Below are positions 20,048 to 30,489 of a DNA stretch of 64,000 bases, piece after piece. Under the pieces are notes generated by a model, which saw only the letters and a list, made by a program, of their open reading frames with translations, did not search any database and was not told where the DNA came from. Numbering within the stretch: the first letter of the stretch is position 1; the number at the start of each line of letters is the position of its first letter. The stretch comes from Saccharothrix saharensis (lineage in GTDB: Bacteria; Actinomycetota; Actinomycetes; Mycobacteriales; Pseudonocardiaceae), in the NCBI RefSeq assembly GCF_006716745.1, contig NZ_VFPP01000001.1, forward strand, positions 4,464,001-4,528,000, read 5' to 3'. The translations under genes and the position numbers were made by a program.

Positions 20048-20500
20048 CTACTGGTCCGGGCGCGGGTCTTCGGGCGTCTTGCAGCAGCGTTCCAGCCACA
20101 ACGCGGCCGCGATCAGCACCGCCGCGCACACCGCGCCGACGACCCCGCTGACCGTGTCGTGGTCGGCCGCCTCGAACTCGCCGCGGACCGGGAGCACGTA
20201 CGCGAGCACCCCCGCCCACGCCCCCAGCATGATCGCTCCCAGTAGCGACGACGCCTTGGCGAACGCCACCGCACGCGCCGCGGTCAACGGCTCGACGGGC
20301 CGCGCGCCGGGCTTGCGCAGGATGCGGGCGCGCAGCGAGAACGCCAGCCACGCGTTCACGATCGCGATCACCAGCAGGGTGAAGCCGGCGAACGTCGGCA
20401 GCGGCGGCAGCGTGTCGTAGGCGAGCCTGGTCAGCAGGTGCGCGAGCAGGCCCGCGACGAGTCCGGCGGCGAGCAGGTCACGGGGCTTGGTGAACCTCAC
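20048..20500 (-). CDS. DUF3180 membrane protein (Rv3605c-like)
   Basis: 150 residues with four hydrophobic segments: LLAAGLVAGLLAHLLTR, PTFAGFTLLVIAIVNAWLAF, ASSLLGAIMLGAWAGVLAYV and VVGAVCAAVLIAAALWLE. The conserved VRFTKPRDL N-terminus and the GRARP-like RILRKPGARPVEPLTAARAVAFAKASSL loop identify DUF3180. The GTG at 20500 is chosen from these motifs; longer frames upstream are out of register. Genes of this family sit next to folK in many actinobacteria; function unknown. Confidence 0.85.
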   Translation of the reverse strand: MRFTKPRDLLAAGLVAGLLAHLLTRLAYDTLPPLPTFAGFTLLVIAIVNAWLAFSLRARILRKPGARPVEPLTAARAVAFAKASSLLGAIMLGAWAGVLAYVLPVRGEFEAADHDTVSGVVGAVCAAVLIAAALWLERCCKTPEDPRPDQ

Positions 20501-20517
20501 CCCACCATCGTCCCCGA

Positions 20518-21174
20518 CTACTCGACCAGCGCGGTCTCGCGCCTGCCGAACGACGACAGCACGGGCAGCCACGGCCCGGGGTCGGTGTCCCAGTCCAGCG
20601 CGCGCACCTGCTCGTCGTCGCGCCGCCCGCCCAGCACCCGCAGCAGCTCGAACGACGACGTGCGCAGCCCGCCCGCCGGCTCGCCCTCGCCCACGACCCG
20701 GTCGCCGTGCTCCAGCGTGATCCGCAGCGCCGGCAGGTGCCGCGCCCGCAGCCGCTTGTCCAGCTCCTGCAACGGCCGCGTCAGCGCCGCGCGCACGGCC
20801 ACGCCGTCGCGCTCGCCCGGCCGTCCCAGGGCGGTGCGGATGTCGTGCTCGTGCGAGACGATCTCCGCGATCAGCACCGCGCCCGTCGGCGAGTCGAACA
20901 GCCCCTCGGCGACCTGGAAGTTCCGCTCCCACTCGACCAGCAGCTCACCCACGCTGCGCCCGCGCCGCTCGGTCACGTGCCGCTCGCCTTACGAGCCGTC
21001 CTCGACGCCCTCGAACCGCTGCTCGGCGAAGTCGCCCAACCCGGCCGCCAGGTGCGCCAGCACGTCCCGGACCGCCCAGCCGGGACAGGCGGCGACCGGC
21101 GCGTCGGGGTCACCGCCGGTGGCCAGGCTGATGATCCGCCGCCGTGCGGCGTCGTAAGTGACCGCGTTGCTCAT
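20518..21174 (-). pseudogene. MDMPI/DinB-type mycothiol-dependent family protein, interrupted by in-frame TAA
   Basis: One frame is read from ATG 21174 (GGAGG seven bases ahead) through MSNAVTYDAARRR...ACPGWAVRDVLAHLAAG...GVEDGS, then a TAA at 20989-20991. It continues in the same frame with GERHVTERRGRSVGELLVEWERN...HEHDIRTALGRPGERD to a stop at 20518. The two halves together have the order and length (about 218 codons) of the maleylpyruvate-isomerase/DinB-like family. A Trp codon is typical where the TAA stands, but TGG to TAA needs two changes. Either the gene is dead, the second half is translated separately from GTG 20976, or the TAA is a sequencing error. Confidence 0.75.
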
Positions 21175-21228
21175 CGCGCCACCTCCGCGGTCACGCTAAC
21201 CCCGCCGCACGCGCGCCGCAGCGCCGCT

Positions 21229-21711
21229 TCAGACCAGGCGGAGGTCATCCCGCCGGGTGACGCCGCCGAGGTCCAGCCCGGCCAGCAGGTCGCGCGCGCG
21301 ACCGTGCCCCGGCACGACCGCGTCCGGCTCCACGTCCAGCCACGGCACCAGCACGGACGCCCGCTCGTGCGTGCCGGGGTGCGGCAGCAGCAGCTCCGGG
21401 TCCGAGGACCGCACGCCGTCCACCGTGACGACGTCCACGTCCAGCGTCCGCGGTCCCCACCGCAGCTCCCGGGCCCGCCCGGCGGCCCGCTCCAGCGCCT
21501 GCCCCCGCCGCAGCCAGCCCCACTCGTCCACGTCACCGGACACGACCAGCACCGCGTTGAGGAAGTCGCCCTGGTCCGTCACGCCCCACGGCGCGGTCTC
21601 GTACACCGGCGACGCGGCCACCAGCACGTCGGCGAACCCGGCCACCGCCAGCCGCAGGTGGGCCAGCCGGTCGCCCAGGTTCGAGCCGAGCGACAGCACC
21701 GCCCTAGTCAC
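21229..21711 (-). CDS. folK: 6-hydroxymethyl-7,8-dihydropterin pyrophosphokinase
   Basis: 160 residues. HPPK transfers pyrophosphate from ATP to hydroxymethyldihydropterin. The motifs [35 protein letters not shown] and [16 protein letters not shown] (the DxD metal site) are complete, and [23 protein letters not shown] closes the fold. It overlaps folB by eight bases and is the last folate gene of the operon. Confidence 0.96.
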   Translation of the reverse strand: MTRAVLSLGSNLGDRLAHLRLAVAGFADVLVAASPVYETAPWGVTDQGDFLNAVLVVSGDVDEWGWLRRGQALERAAGRARELRWGPRTLDVDVVTVDGVRSSDPELLLPHPGTHERASVLVPWLDVEPDAVVPGHGRARDLLAGLDLGGVTRRDDLRLV

Positions 21712-22102
21712 GGGTGCGCCGGATCGTCACCGCGACGTCCTCGAACGCCAGCGGGATCGGCGCGGCCGGCTTGTGCACGGTCACCTCGGTCGCCCGCACC
21801 CGCAGGTCGGTCATCACCTCGTCGGCGACCTTGCCCGCCACCGTCTCGATCAGGTCGTACGGCCCGCCCGCCACGATCGCCGCCGCCCGTTCGGCGAGCT
21901 CGCCGTAGTGCAGCGTCTCCCGCAGGTCGTCGGTGGCCGCCGCGCGCGACAGGTCCAGCCACGCGGTGATGTCGACCAGGAAGTCCTGCCCGTCGCGCTT
22001 CTCGTGGTCGAACACGCCGTGGAAGCCGCGCACCCGCAGGCCCCGCAACGAGATCCGGTCGGAAACCTCCGCTGGGTCGCTCACGTCAGTGGGCACCTCC
22101 AC
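21704..22102 (-). CDS. folB: Dihydroneopterin aldolase
   Basis: 132 residues. [34 protein letters not shown] is the family start, with the active-site Glu-region and [54 protein letters not shown] holds the catalytic Lys. It makes hydroxymethyldihydropterin from dihydroneopterin. The longest ATG start ([16 protein letters not shown]) overlaps folP by 17 bases; a GTG a few codons in (VSDPAEV) is also possible. Confidence 0.95.
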   Translation of the reverse strand: MEVPTDVSDPAEVSDRISLRGLRVRGFHGVFDHEKRDGQDFLVDITAWLDLSRAAATDDLRETLHYGELAERAAAIVAGGPYDLIETVAGKVADEVMTDLRVRATEVTVHKPAAPIPLAFEDVAVTIRRTRD

Positions 22103-22907
22103 GCCTCCAAGCCCGAGCCACCGCGACCGCGTCCAACGACCGGTCGACGTCGTGCACCCGCACGCCCCACGCGCCGGCGAACGCCGCCAGCGCCGACACC
22201 GCCGCGGTCGCGTCCTCCCGGCCGTCCGGGGCGCGGTCGCCGAGCAGCGAACCCAGGAACCGCTTGCGCGACGCGCCGACCAGCACCGGGAACCCCAGCT
22301 CCAGCAACGAGTCCAGCCCGTGCAGCAGTTGCCAGTTGTGCGTGGCGTCCTTCGCGAACCCCAGACCGGGGTCCAGCACGATGTCGTCCGACGCCACCCC
22401 GGCGGCCAGGGCCGCGTCCACCCGGCGGCACAGCTCCTCGCGCACCTCGCGCACGACGTCGTCGTACACGGCGAGGCGGTCCATCCCCCTGCTGTGCCCG
22501 CGCCAGTGCATCAGCACGTACGGCACGCCCGCCGACGCCACCAGCGGCGCCATGTGCGGGTCGGCGAGCCCGCCGGACACGTCGTTCACGATCGACGCGC
22601 CCGCGTCCAGCGCCGCCCGCGCGACCTCGGCCCGCGTGGTGTCCACGCTGACCGGCACGCCCTCGGCGACCAGCGCCCGGATCACCGGCGCGACCCGGGC
22701 CGCCTCCACCTCCGGCGACACCCGGTCCGCGCCGGGGCGGGTCGACTCGCCGCCGACGTCCACCAGGTCCGCGCCGCGCCGGAACATGGCCACGCCGTGC
22801 GCCACGGCGTCGTCCAGGTCGAGGTACCGGCCGCCGTCGGAGAACGAGTCGGGGGTGACGTTCAGCACGCCCATCACCACGCAGTGCCCCGGCCTGGGCA
22901 CGCTCAC
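22086..22907 (-). CDS. folP: Dihydropteroate synthase
   Basis: 273 residues. DHPS condenses p-aminobenzoate with hydroxymethyldihydropterin diphosphate; it is the sulfonamide target. [55 protein letters not shown] and [11 protein letters not shown] are the standard motifs. The GTG at 22907 ([11 protein letters not shown]) overlaps the folE stop by four bases. A longer frame upstream to 23033 lies inside folE and is rejected. Confidence 0.96.
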   Translation of the reverse strand: MSVPRPGHCVVMGVLNVTPDSFSDGGRYLDLDDAVAHGVAMFRRGADLVDVGGESTRPGADRVSPEVEAARVAPVIRALVAEGVPVSVDTTRAEVARAALDAGASIVNDVSGGLADPHMAPLVASAGVPYVLMHWRGHSRGMDRLAVYDDVVREVREELCRRVDAALAAGVASDDIVLDPGLGFAKDATHNWQLLHGLDSLLELGFPVLVGASRKRFLGSLLGDRAPDGREDATAAVSALAAFAGAWGVRVHDVDRSLDAVAVARAWRRGGAH

Positions 22908-23548
22908 CGCAGTCGTCCCTTGATCAGCTCGATCGCCTCCGACCGGGTCGACGCCGAGTTGCGCAGCAGCCCGCGCACCGCCGACGTCGTGGTCCGCGAG
23001 CCGGGCTTGCGCACGCCGCGCATGGCCATGCACAGGTGCTCGGCCTCGACCACGACGATCACGCCGCGCGGTTCGAGCCGGCGCATCAGCGCGTCCGCCA
23101 CCTGCGAGGTCAGCCGCTCCTGCACCTGTGGCCGCTTGGCGTACAGGTCGACCAGCCGGGCCAGCTTCGACAACCCGGTCACCCGGCCGTGCTCGTTCGG
23201 GATGTACCCGACGTGCGCGACGCCGTGGAACGGCAGCAGGTGGTGCTCGCAGAACGAGAACATCGGGATGTCGGTGACCAGCACCAGTTCCTCGTGGCTC
23301 TCGTCGAACGTCCGGGCCAGCACGCCGTCCGGGTCGGTGTGCAGCCCGGCGAACAGCTCCCGGTACGCCCGCGCCACCCGGGCGGGGGTGTCGCGCAGCC
23401 CTTCGCGCTCGGGGTCCTCACCGCACGCGAGCAGCAGCTCGCGCACGGCGGCCTCGGCCCGCTTCTGGTCGAAGGGCCGGCGCGCCAAACCGGCCCCCCC
23501 GTTGACGGAGAGGCCGGTCTGGTCGATCGCGGTGCCGTGCTCGGTCAC
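22904..23548 (-). CDS. folE: GTP cyclohydrolase I (type IA)
   Basis: 214 residues. First enzyme of folate synthesis: GTP to dihydroneopterin triphosphate. [36 protein letters not shown] (zinc Cys and His), [23 protein letters not shown], and [17 protein letters not shown] (second zinc Cys) are intact. The GTG at 23548 overlaps the ftsH stop by four bases, so folate synthesis is translationally coupled to ftsH, as in mycobacteria (Rv3609c-Rv3610c). Confidence 0.97.
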   Translation of the reverse strand: MTEHGTAIDQTGLSVNGGAGLARRPFDQKRAEAAVRELLLACGEDPEREGLRDTPARVARAYRELFAGLHTDPDGVLARTFDESHEELVLVTDIPMFSFCEHHLLPFHGVAHVGYIPNEHGRVTGLSKLARLVDLYAKRPQVQERLTSQVADALMRRLEPRGVIVVVEAEHLCMAMRGVRKPGSRTTTSAVRGLLRNSASTRSEAIELIKGRLR

Positions 23549-25794
23549 GTGCGGTTGTCCGGGTCCGTGTCGAAGGACCGCTTCCCGGCTTCCGCGTCCG
23601 TCGGCTCCGGCTGCCACTGCGGCGGCTGCGCGCCGTGCGAGTGGGCCCCGCCGGGCACCGTCGCGGGCGTCCACCCGGGCGGCGCGCCGTAGTTCGGCGG
23701 GCCGGACGACGGGTGCTGCGGCTGCGGCGGGTAGGGCTGCTGCTGCGGCTGCGGCGCCTGGTACGGCTGGGGCTGCGCCCCGTGGCGGCCGTTCGGCGGC
23801 GTGGGCACCGGGTCCGGGATCCGCGGGTCGGAGTCGATCGTGTCCTCGATCGCGGGCGGCCACGGCTCGCCGCGCTCCTTGGCCAGTTCCGCCGGCGTCT
23901 TGACCGGCGGCTTGTCCGACGGGGTGCGGTGGCCGAAGTCGTTGAACTTCGTGATCCGCGGCCGCTTCTCGACCTCGGCGAAGATCCGCTCCAGGTCCTT
24001 CTGGTGCAGCGTCTCCTTCTCGATCAGCTCCAGCGTGAGCGCGTCGAGCACGTCGCGGTAGGTGTTGAGCACCTCGTACGCCTCGGTGTGCGCGGCCTCG
24101 ATCAGCTCGCGGACTTCCTCGTCGATCTCGTGCGCGACCTCGAGCGAGTAGTCGGCCTGCCGGCCCGCGGTGCGGCCGAGGAACGGCTCGCCCTGCTCCT
24201 GGCCGTACTTGACCGCGCCGAGCCGGGCGGACATGCCGTACTCGGTGACCATCGCGCGGGCGATCTTGGTCGCCTGCTCGATGTCGTTGGACGCGCCCGT
24301 GGTCGGCTCGTGGAAGACCAACTCCTCGGCGGAGCGGCCGCCCAGCGCGAACACGAGCCGGGCGATCATCTCGGACCTGGTCATCAGGTCCTTGTCCTCC
24401 TCGGGCACGGACAGGGTGTGACCACCCGTCCGGCCGCGGGCCAGGATCGTGACCTTGTAGACCGGGTCGATGTCCGGCATGGCCCACGCGGCCAGGGCGT
24501 GCCCGGCCTCGTGGTAGGCGGTGATCTTCTTCTCCTTCTCGGAGATGATCCGGCTCTTGCGGGCCGGGCCGCCGATCACGCGGTCCACCGACTCCTCCAG
24601 CGCGGCGCCGGTGATGACCGTGCCGTTCTGGCGCGCGGTGAGCAGCGCGGCCTCGTTGATCACGTTGGCCAGGTCGGCGCCGGAGAAGCCGACGGTGCGC
24701 TTGGCCAGGCCGTCCAGGTCCGTCTCCGGGGCCAACGGCTTGCCCTTGGCGTGCACGCGCAGGATCTGCTTGCGGCCCTTCAGGTCCGGCGCGGACACCG
24801 GGATCTGCCGGTCGAACCGGCCGGGGCGCAGCAGCGCCGGGTCGAGGATGTCGGGCCGGTTCGTCGCCGCGATCAGGATGATCCCGCCGCGCGAGTCGAA
24901 GCCGTCCATCTCCACCAGCAGCTGGTTGAGCGTCTGCTCGCGCTCGTCGTGGCCACCGCCGAGGCCGGCGCCGCGGTGGCGGCCGACCGCGTCGATCTCG
25001 TCGACGAAGATGATGCACGGCGCGTTCTGCTTGGCCTGTTCGAACAGGTCGCGCACCCGCGAGGCGCCGACGCCGACGAACATCTCCACGAAGTCCGAGC
25101 CGGAGATCGAGTAGAACGGCACGCCGGCCTCGCCGGCCACGGCGCGCGCGAGCAGCGTCTTGCCGGTGCCGGGCGGGCCGTACAGCAGCACGCCCTTGGG
25201 GATCTTCGCGCCCAGGGCCTGGTAGCGGCCCGGGTTCTGCAGGAAGTCCTTGATCTCGTAGAGCTCTTCGACGGCCTCTTCGGCGCCCGCGACGTCGGCG
25301 AACGTCGTCTTGGGCATGTCCTTGGACAACTGCTTGGCCTTGGACTTGCCGAAGTTCAGGACGCGGTTGCCGCCGCCCTGGGCGTTGTTCATCATCCACA
25401 TGAGCAGGAGCAGCAGCAGGCCCAGCGGGACCAGGTACAGCAGCATCTGCATCAGGAACGAGTCCTGCGTGACCTTGGTCTCGACGACCGGCTTGTTGCC
25501 CGCTTGGTCGAGGATGGTGAAGATCTCGTCCGTGGAGCTCGCCGGGAACTGGGCGCGCACGCGGTTGCTGCCCTCGACGGTCACCCCGTCGTTGAGGGTG
25601 AGCTTGAGAAGCTGCTCCTTGTCCTCGATCGTGGCTTCCTTGACCTGGCCGTCCCGGATCTGTTGCAGTGCCTGGGACGTCTTGATCGGGGTGTAGCCCC
25701 GGTTGTCGTCGAAGAGCACGTTGAAGGCGTAAAAGAGCAGCAACACCGCCACGATCCACAGCAGCGGGTTGCGAAGCAGGCGCTTGCGGTCCAT
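23545..25794 (-). CDS. ftsH: ATP-dependent zinc metalloprotease FtsH
   Basis: 749 residues. Order: TM helix 1 ([18 protein letters not shown]), a periplasmic-side domain, TM helix 2 ([19 protein letters not shown]), AAA domain with Walker A GPPGTGKT, Walker B IIFVDEID and the second region of homology [20 protein letters not shown], then the M41 peptidase with the zinc motif HEAGH and the third ligand in the [10 protein letters not shown] region. A Gln/Pro-rich tail of about 110 residues follows, as is common in this order. It degrades misfolded membrane proteins. First gene of the folate operon. Confidence 0.97.
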   Translation of the reverse strand: MDRKRLLRNPLLWIVAVLLLFYAFNVLFDDNRGYTPIKTSQALQQIRDGQVKEATIEDKEQLLKLTLNDGVTVEGSNRVRAQFPASSTDEIFTILDQAGNKPVVETKVTQDSFLMQMLLYLVPLGLLLLLLMWMMNNAQGGGNRVLNFGKSKAKQLSKDMPKTTFADVAGAEEAVEELYEIKDFLQNPGRYQALGAKIPKGVLLYGPPGTGKTLLARAVAGEAGVPFYSISGSDFVEMFVGVGASRVRDLFEQAKQNAPCIIFVDEIDAVGRHRGAGLGGGHDEREQTLNQLLVEMDGFDSRGGIILIAATNRPDILDPALLRPGRFDRQIPVSAPDLKGRKQILRVHAKGKPLAPETDLDGLAKRTVGFSGADLANVINEAALLTARQNGTVITGAALEESVDRVIGGPARKSRIISEKEKKITAYHEAGHALAAWAMPDIDPVYKVTILARGRTGGHTLSVPEEDKDLMTRSEMIARLVFALGGRSAEELVFHEPTTGASNDIEQATKIARAMVTEYGMSARLGAVKYGQEQGEPFLGRTAGRQADYSLEVAHEIDEEVRELIEAAHTEAYEVLNTYRDVLDALTLELIEKETLHQKDLERIFAEVEKRPRITKFNDFGHRTPSDKPPVKTPAELAKERGEPWPPAIEDTIDSDPRIPDPVPTPPNGRHGAQPQPYQAPQPQQQPYPPQPQHPSSGPPNYGAPPGWTPATVPGGAHSHGAQPPQWQPEPTDAEAGKRSFDTDPDNRT

Positions 25795-26213
25795 GCACTT
25801 ACGGCCGGCGGGCGGCCTCGACCCTCCCTGACTTGTCGACGGGCGCAGACGGGCACACCCGTCCGACCAGACTACCGCCCATGGCTCGGGCGAAGCGCTC
25901 CGCGTGCGGGCCCTGTCGCGTCTTGCCGGACCAACGGGCGAGGGCGGCTCCGGGTTCCCGTGGTGACGGTGAACACGCGTCCCAGGTCAGCGGGGTTCAC
26001 CCGGTCGAACGATCCGATGGTGAACCGGGTGGGGATCAACCCCGTAACACTTACCGGGGGTCATGCGTTACTAGCAGGTAGCGACCACCTGAGCGTCACT
26101 CACGTGACGTAGAACACGAGAGTTTGTCATGTGAGTGAGCCGTGTCATCCTCGGCAACCACCGAGTGCTCTTCGCCCACCCGAAAGGGTGAACCCCGACC
26201 GAAGGTACGAAGC
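25795..26213. other. Divergent ftsH / VWA-protein intergenic region
   Basis: 419 bases without a credible gene. CGTCAC-TCAC-GTGACG at 26094-26109 is a palindrome of two six-base arms. TCACTCAC (26096-26103) also pairs with GTGAGTGA (26131-26138), and CACCC-GAAA-GGGTG at 26177-26190 is a small hairpin in the VWA-gene leader. These may be control sites; no known regulator was recognised. Confidence 0.5.
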
Positions 26214-27914
26214 ATGACAGCGCGCAACCCGGACGACCCCGGCCGCTTCCGCCGCGTCCTCCTGCCCGTCGGCGCCCTGATCGGCGTCGTCGCCGCCGCG
26301 GGCATCACCGTCGTGGCGCTGCGGGCCACCAGCGGGCCGGAGTGCAAGGGCACCCTACCGCTCAAGATCGCCGTCACGCCGGCGATCGAGGAAGTCGTGC
26401 GGGGTGCCGCCGACGACTACCAGGCCACCCAGCCGATGGTGGAAGGCAAGTGCGTCCAGGTGCAGGTCGAGGCGCGCGGCGCGGCCGACGTGGCCAACGA
26501 GCTGCCGACCGCGCAGATCAACCCGCCCGCGCTGTGGGTGCCGGACTCGTCCATGTGGGCCGCCGAGACCCAGCGGCAGGCCGGCGACGAGGGCGAGGAG
26601 GCGCCGCGGCTCGACATCCTCGACCCGCTGGCGAGCTCGCCGCTGGTGATCGCGGGCTCGGAGGCCTCGATGTCCGCGCTGGGGTGGCCGATCACGCCCG
26701 TGACCTGGGCGAAGGTCGTCGACCCGAAGGTGCCGGTGACGTTGAGCGACCCGACCACGTCCACCGAGGGCCTGGCCACGCTGGCGGTCATCCGGGCGCA
26801 GCTCGGCAACCCGGACGGCACGCCGAAGCCGGAGCTGATCGGCGCGCTGCTGCGGGTCGGCCGCAACGCGCTGCCGTCCGTGCGCGACGCGTTCGGCAAG
26901 GTCGTGCAGGGCGACGAGAACGCGCCCGTGTTCACCGCTTCGGAGCAGTCGGTGCTGGCGGCCAACCGCACGGCCGGGTCGCGCCGCGTCGTCGCCTCCT
27001 ACCCCAAGGAGGGCACGGTCTCGTTCGACTACCCGTTGGTGCGGGTCACCCGGTCGGGCGAGCAGGCGGGCACCGCGCAGGCCGCGGACGGCTTCGCGAA
27101 GGCGCTGCGCGCGGGCCGGACCGCCCAGCGGTTCGCCGAGGCGGGCTTCCGCACGCCCGACGGCAAGGCGCCCGGCGGGTGGACCAACGAGGAGGACGGC
27201 GTGCGCGGCGACGACGTGGCCGTGCTCAGGACGCCGGACCCGGACCAGGTCTCGGAGCTGCTGCGCACGTGGGGCGCGGTGAGCCTGGACACCCGGCTGC
27301 TGGCGGTGCTGGACGTGTCCGGCTCGATGGCCGAGAAGATGAGCAACGGCCAGACCCGGGTCGAGGCGGCTCGCGAGGCGGCGCTGACCGCGCTGGGCAT
27401 GCTGCCGGACACCTCGGAGATCGGCCTGTGGGCGTTCTCGACGAACAAGAAGCCGCCGAACGACTGGATCGAGCTGGTGCCGATGGGGCCGCTGGGCGAG
27501 CCGATCGGCGGCGCGCCGCGACGGGTGCAGCTGCAGAAGGGCGCGGGTGGCCTGCCCGCCCTGGTCGGCGGCGGCACGGCGCTGCACGAGACGGCGCTGG
27601 CCGCGTTCCGGCAAGTGCAGCGGACCTACGACCCGTCGAAGATCAACTCGGTCACGCTGATCACCGACGGCAGCAACGACGACATCTCCAGCATCGACCT
27701 GCCCGCCCTGGTGGCCACGCTGAAGCAGGAGGTCGACCCGGCCCGCCCGGTGCCGATGATCATGGTCGGGCTGGGCGCGGACGCGGACATGAACGCGCTG
27801 CGGCAGATCGCCGAGGCCACCGGCGGGAAGGCCTACCAGGCGATGGAGCCGGAGGACATCCGCGGCGTCCTGCTGGACGGCATCTCGCAGAGGCGCTGCC
27901 GGCCGAACTGCTGA
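26214..27914 (+). CDS. Membrane-anchored substrate-binding-like / von Willebrand factor A protein
   Basis: 566 residues. A short basic N-terminus and one membrane helix (VLLPVGALIGVVAAAGITVVAL, about 20-41) precede an extracellular solute-binding-like domain (LPLKIAVTPAIEEVVRGAADDYQ; SPLVIAGSEASMSALGW). A C-terminal VWA domain follows with an intact MIDAS: DVSGSM, the Thr region GGGTALHET, and LITDGSNDD. Such fusions occur in actinobacteria and cyanobacteria; ligand and partner are unknown. The ATG at 26214 directly precedes the basic/TM segment; an in-frame ATG at 26142 would add 24 unlikely residues. It is divergent from ftsH and convergent with hpt. Confidence 0.88.
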   Translation: MTARNPDDPGRFRRVLLPVGALIGVVAAAGITVVALRATSGPECKGTLPLKIAVTPAIEEVVRGAADDYQATQPMVEGKCVQVQVEARGAADVANELPTAQINPPALWVPDSSMWAAETQRQAGDEGEEAPRLDILDPLASSPLVIAGSEASMSALGWPITPVTWAKVVDPKVPVTLSDPTTSTEGLATLAVIRAQLGNPDGTPKPELIGALLRVGRNALPSVRDAFGKVVQGDENAPVFTASEQSVLAANRTAGSRRVVASYPKEGTVSFDYPLVRVTRSGEQAGTAQAADGFAKALRAGRTAQRFAEAGFRTPDGKAPGGWTNEEDGVRGDDVAVLRTPDPDQVSELLRTWGAVSLDTRLLAVLDVSGSMAEKMSNGQTRVEAAREAALTALGMLPDTSEIGLWAFSTNKKPPNDWIELVPMGPLGEPIGGAPRRVQLQKGAGGLPALVGGGTALHETALAAFRQVQRTYDPSKINSVTLITDGSNDDISSIDLPALVATLKQEVDPARPVPMIMVGLGADADMNALRQIAEATGGKAYQAMEPEDIRGVLLDGISQRRCRPNC

Positions 27915-27923
27915 GCCGGACGA

Positions 27924-27962
27924 GGAACGGGGGCGGTCTCTTCGCGAGGCCGCCCCCGTTCC
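27924..27962. terminator. Bidirectional terminator between VWA gene and hpt
   Basis: GGAACGGGGGCGGTCTC pairs with GAGGCCGCCCCCGTTCC (17 pairs, one G-U) around a TTCGC loop. It lies exactly between two convergent stop codons (27914 and 27969). Confidence 0.8.
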
Positions 27963-27968
27963 GCGTTC

Positions 27969-28541
27969 TCAGCTCGAGTACACCTTCGGGTCCAGCGCGC
28001 CGATGTAGGGCAGGTCGCGGTAGCGCTCGGCGTAGTCCAGGCCGTAGCCCACCACGAACTCGTTCGGGATCTCGAAGCCGACGTACTTCACCGGCACCTC
28101 GACCTTGACCGCGTCCGGCTTGCGCAGCAGCGTGCAGACCTCCAGCGACCGCGGCTTGCGCGACGCCAGGTTCTTCAGCAGCCACGACAGCGTCAGGCCG
28201 GAGTCGATGATGTCCTCGACGATGATCACGTCGCGGTCCGCGATGTCCCGGTCGAGGTCCTTGAGGATGCGCACCACCCCGGAGGACGAGGTCGACGAGC
28301 CGTAGGAGCTCACCGCCATGAACTCCAGCTGCACCGGCACCGGCAACGCCCGGGCCAGGTCGGTCATGAACATCACCGCGCCCTTGAGCACGGTGATCAG
28401 CACCAGGTCGTTCCCGCCGTCGGCCGGGTAGTCAGCCGCGACCTTGTTGGCCAGCTCGGTGACCTTGTCGCTGATCTCCTGCTCGCTGATGAGCACGGAA
28501 CTGATGTCGCCGTCGTACACGGACGGTTCCCCTTTTGTCAT
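27969..28541 (-). CDS. hpt: Hypoxanthine phosphoribosyltransferase
   Basis: 190 residues from ATG 28541. It salvages hypoxanthine and guanine with [37 protein letters not shown], the PRPP loop [14 protein letters not shown] and the C-terminal [35 protein letters not shown] are standard. ATG 28541 overlaps the tilS stop by four bases. GTG 28520 ([10 protein letters not shown]), with AAGGGGAA six bases ahead, is an equally good start giving 183 residues. The tilS-hpt pair is conserved in actinobacteria and most firmicutes. Confidence 0.95.
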   Translation of the reverse strand: MTKGEPSVYDGDISSVLISEQEISDKVTELANKVAADYPADGGNDLVLITVLKGAVMFMTDLARALPVPVQLEFMAVSSYGSSTSSSGVVRILKDLDRDIADRDVIIVEDIIDSGLTLSWLLKNLASRKPRSLEVCTLLRKPDAVKVEVPVKYVGFEIPNEFVVGYGLDYAERYRDLPYIGALDPKVYSS

Positions 28542-29449
28542 GACTGCACTGGTTCCACTCGCAGCCTGCCATGCGCACGCCGCGCCACAAAGCCGCCGGG
28601 CAGCCACACGCCGCCCTGCCCGCGCCACTCGCTCACCAGCGCGTCCACCCGGCGCAGGTGCGAGTCGGACAACTCGGGCACGTTCTCCTCCAGCAGCCAC
28701 CGCCGCAGCACGCGCCGCCGCAGCGCCGTCGGCAGCCGTTCGACCTCGGCCACCGAGCAGCGGTCGCCCGCGAACGCCCCGGCCAGCTCGTCCAGCGCGT
28801 CGTTGTCCTCGCGCAGGTGGGCGGCGGTGCGGGCGAGGGCGTCGGCCACACCGCCCTGGAGCACCTCTTCCAGCAGCGGCAGGACCTCGCGGCGCAGGCG
28901 GACGCGCGTGTAGCGGGGGTCTTCGTTGTGCGGGTCGTCCCACGGGGTGATGCCGAGCTCGTCGCACGCGGCCCTGGTCGTCGCCCGGGAGACCCGCAGC
29001 AGCGGGCGGCCCCACGGCGGGTCGTGCGGGCGCATGCCGGCGATGCTGCGCGGGCCGGAGCCGCGGCCGAGGCCCAGCAGGACCGTCTCGGCCTGGTCGT
29101 CACGGGTGTGGCCGAGCAGGACCAGGCCGCGCTCCGGTCTCAGCGCGGCGTACCTGGCCCTGCGGGCGGCGGCCTCGGGTCCACCCGATCCAGCGACCTC
29201 CACCCGGCGCACCTCGGCGGTCAGGCCCAGGTCGCGGCACGTCCGCGCGGCCCGTTCGGCGACGTCCGCCGAGCCGGGTTGCAAGCCGTGGTCCACGACG
29301 ACGGCGGACGCCTCGGTCAGCCCCGCCGTGACGGCGGCCAGGGCGAGCGAGTCCGCGCCGCCGCTGACGGCCACCGCGACCCGGTCGGGCCGGTGGTCGG
29401 CGAGGAAGCGCTTGACGGCCGTGCGCACCTCGGCGAGCGGTCCGTTCAC
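28538..29449 (-). CDS. tilS: tRNA(Ile)-lysidine synthase
   Basis: 303 residues. TilS modifies C34 of tRNA-Ile(CAU) to lysidine. The PP-loop [11 protein letters not shown] is at residues 27-37; [22 protein letters not shown] and [39 protein letters not shown] are family blocks. The C-terminal TilS_C-like part is short, as in other actinobacteria. The GTG at 29449 overlaps the metalloprotease stop by four bases; the longer upstream frame lies antiregister inside that gene. Confidence 0.95.
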   Translation of the reverse strand: MNGPLAEVRTAVKRFLADHRPDRVAVAVSGGADSLALAAVTAGLTEASAVVVDHGLQPGSADVAERAARTCRDLGLTAEVRRVEVAGSGGPEAAARRARYAALRPERGLVLLGHTRDDQAETVLLGLGRGSGPRSIAGMRPHDPPWGRPLLRVSRATTRAACDELGITPWDDPHNEDPRYTRVRLRREVLPLLEEVLQGGVADALARTAAHLREDNDALDELAGAFAGDRCSVAEVERLPTALRRRVLRRWLLEENVPELSDSHLRRVDALVSEWRGQGGVWLPGGFVARRAHGRLRVEPVQS

Positions 29450-30459
29450 GGTTGGACGCGACGCAGCCAGCCCGCCGGGTCCGCGATCTCGGCGCGGGTC
29501 GGCAGCGTGTCGGGGCTGGTCCAGACGGCGTTGAAGCGGTCCATGCCGACCGCGTCGACGACGTGCCCGGTGAACGCCGCGCCCTCGGCGTACTGGCGCA
29601 CCTTGGCCTCGACGCCGAGGAGGGTGCGCAGCACGCGGTCGAGCACGCCGCCGCCCTGGCGCCGGGCGGTGAAGCGCTCGCGGATGGTGCGGACCGACGG
29701 CACGACGTCCGGGCCGACGGCGTCCATCACGTGGTCCGCGTGGCCCTCCAGCAGGGTCGACAGGGCGATGAGCCGGTCCAGCACCTCGCGCTGGCCGGGG
29801 CTCTGCAGCAGCTCCACCAGCCCGCCCGCCTCGCGCAGCCGCTTCGGCAGGTCGCGCAGGCGGGGCGCGATGCCCTCGTCCATGCTGCCGAGCAGGGTGG
29901 CGACCAGGCCCGCGAAGTGGTCGGCGAGCCACGGCACGGCGGTGAACTGGAGGCGGTGGGTGCCCTCGTGCAGGCACACCCACATGCTGAAGTCCTCGCC
30001 GGGCACGTCGAGGGCGCGCTGGGCGCCCACGATGTTCGGCGCGACCAGCAGCAGCCTGCCGCCGTCGGAGAACGGGTCGTACTGGCCGAGCACCCGGCCG
30101 CTGAGGAACGCGACCACGACGCCCGCCTGGACGCCCGCCGTGCCCGCGAGGACGCCGCCGAACGCGCCGGACTGCTTGGGCAGGGCGCCGTCGGTGAGGG
30201 CGGCGAGGCCCTGCACGGCGGCGCGCACCCAGCCCGGCCGGTCGACCACCTCGCCCTGCGCGAGCGGCAGGCCGTGGCCGAGGCCGGTGAGCTCGCGCAC
30301 GTGCACCTCGGCGTCCACGGCGAGTTCCCGCAGGCGGTGCACGGCGACGTCGGCCTCGGCTCTGGGCACGATCGGGCCGGGGCGGACGAGCCTGGTCGCG
30401 GTGGTGACGGCCAGGGCCCAATCGACCGGGGCACTGCGGTCCTGCGTCGCCGGGTTCAC
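29446..30459 (-). CDS. Zinc-dependent metalloprotease (zincin_2/DUF2342, Rv3626c-like)
   Basis: 337 residues. The zinc motif HEGTH is at 164-168 (MWVCLHEGTHRLQF), with a second conserved acidic/His stretch LEGHADHVMDAVGPDVVPSVRTIRERF and QYAEGAAFTGHVV further on. DWALAVTTATRLVRPGP at the N-terminus is typical of the family, found beside tilS-dacB across actinobacteria. The substrate is unknown. The GTG at 30459 (VNPATQDRSAPVDW) is chosen because the frame upstream of it is the repeat cluster at 30490-30635. Confidence 0.88.
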   Translation of the reverse strand: MNPATQDRSAPVDWALAVTTATRLVRPGPIVPRAEADVAVHRLRELAVDAEVHVRELTGLGHGLPLAQGEVVDRPGWVRAAVQGLAALTDGALPKQSGAFGGVLAGTAGVQAGVVVAFLSGRVLGQYDPFSDGGRLLLVAPNIVGAQRALDVPGEDFSMWVCLHEGTHRLQFTAVPWLADHFAGLVATLLGSMDEGIAPRLRDLPKRLREAGGLVELLQSPGQREVLDRLIALSTLLEGHADHVMDAVGPDVVPSVRTIRERFTARRQGGGVLDRVLRTLLGVEAKVRQYAEGAAFTGHVVDAVGMDRFNAVWTSPDTLPTRAEIADPAGWLRRVQP

Positions 30460-30489
30460 GCCCCTGACGCTACCTGCGCCGACCGCCTG

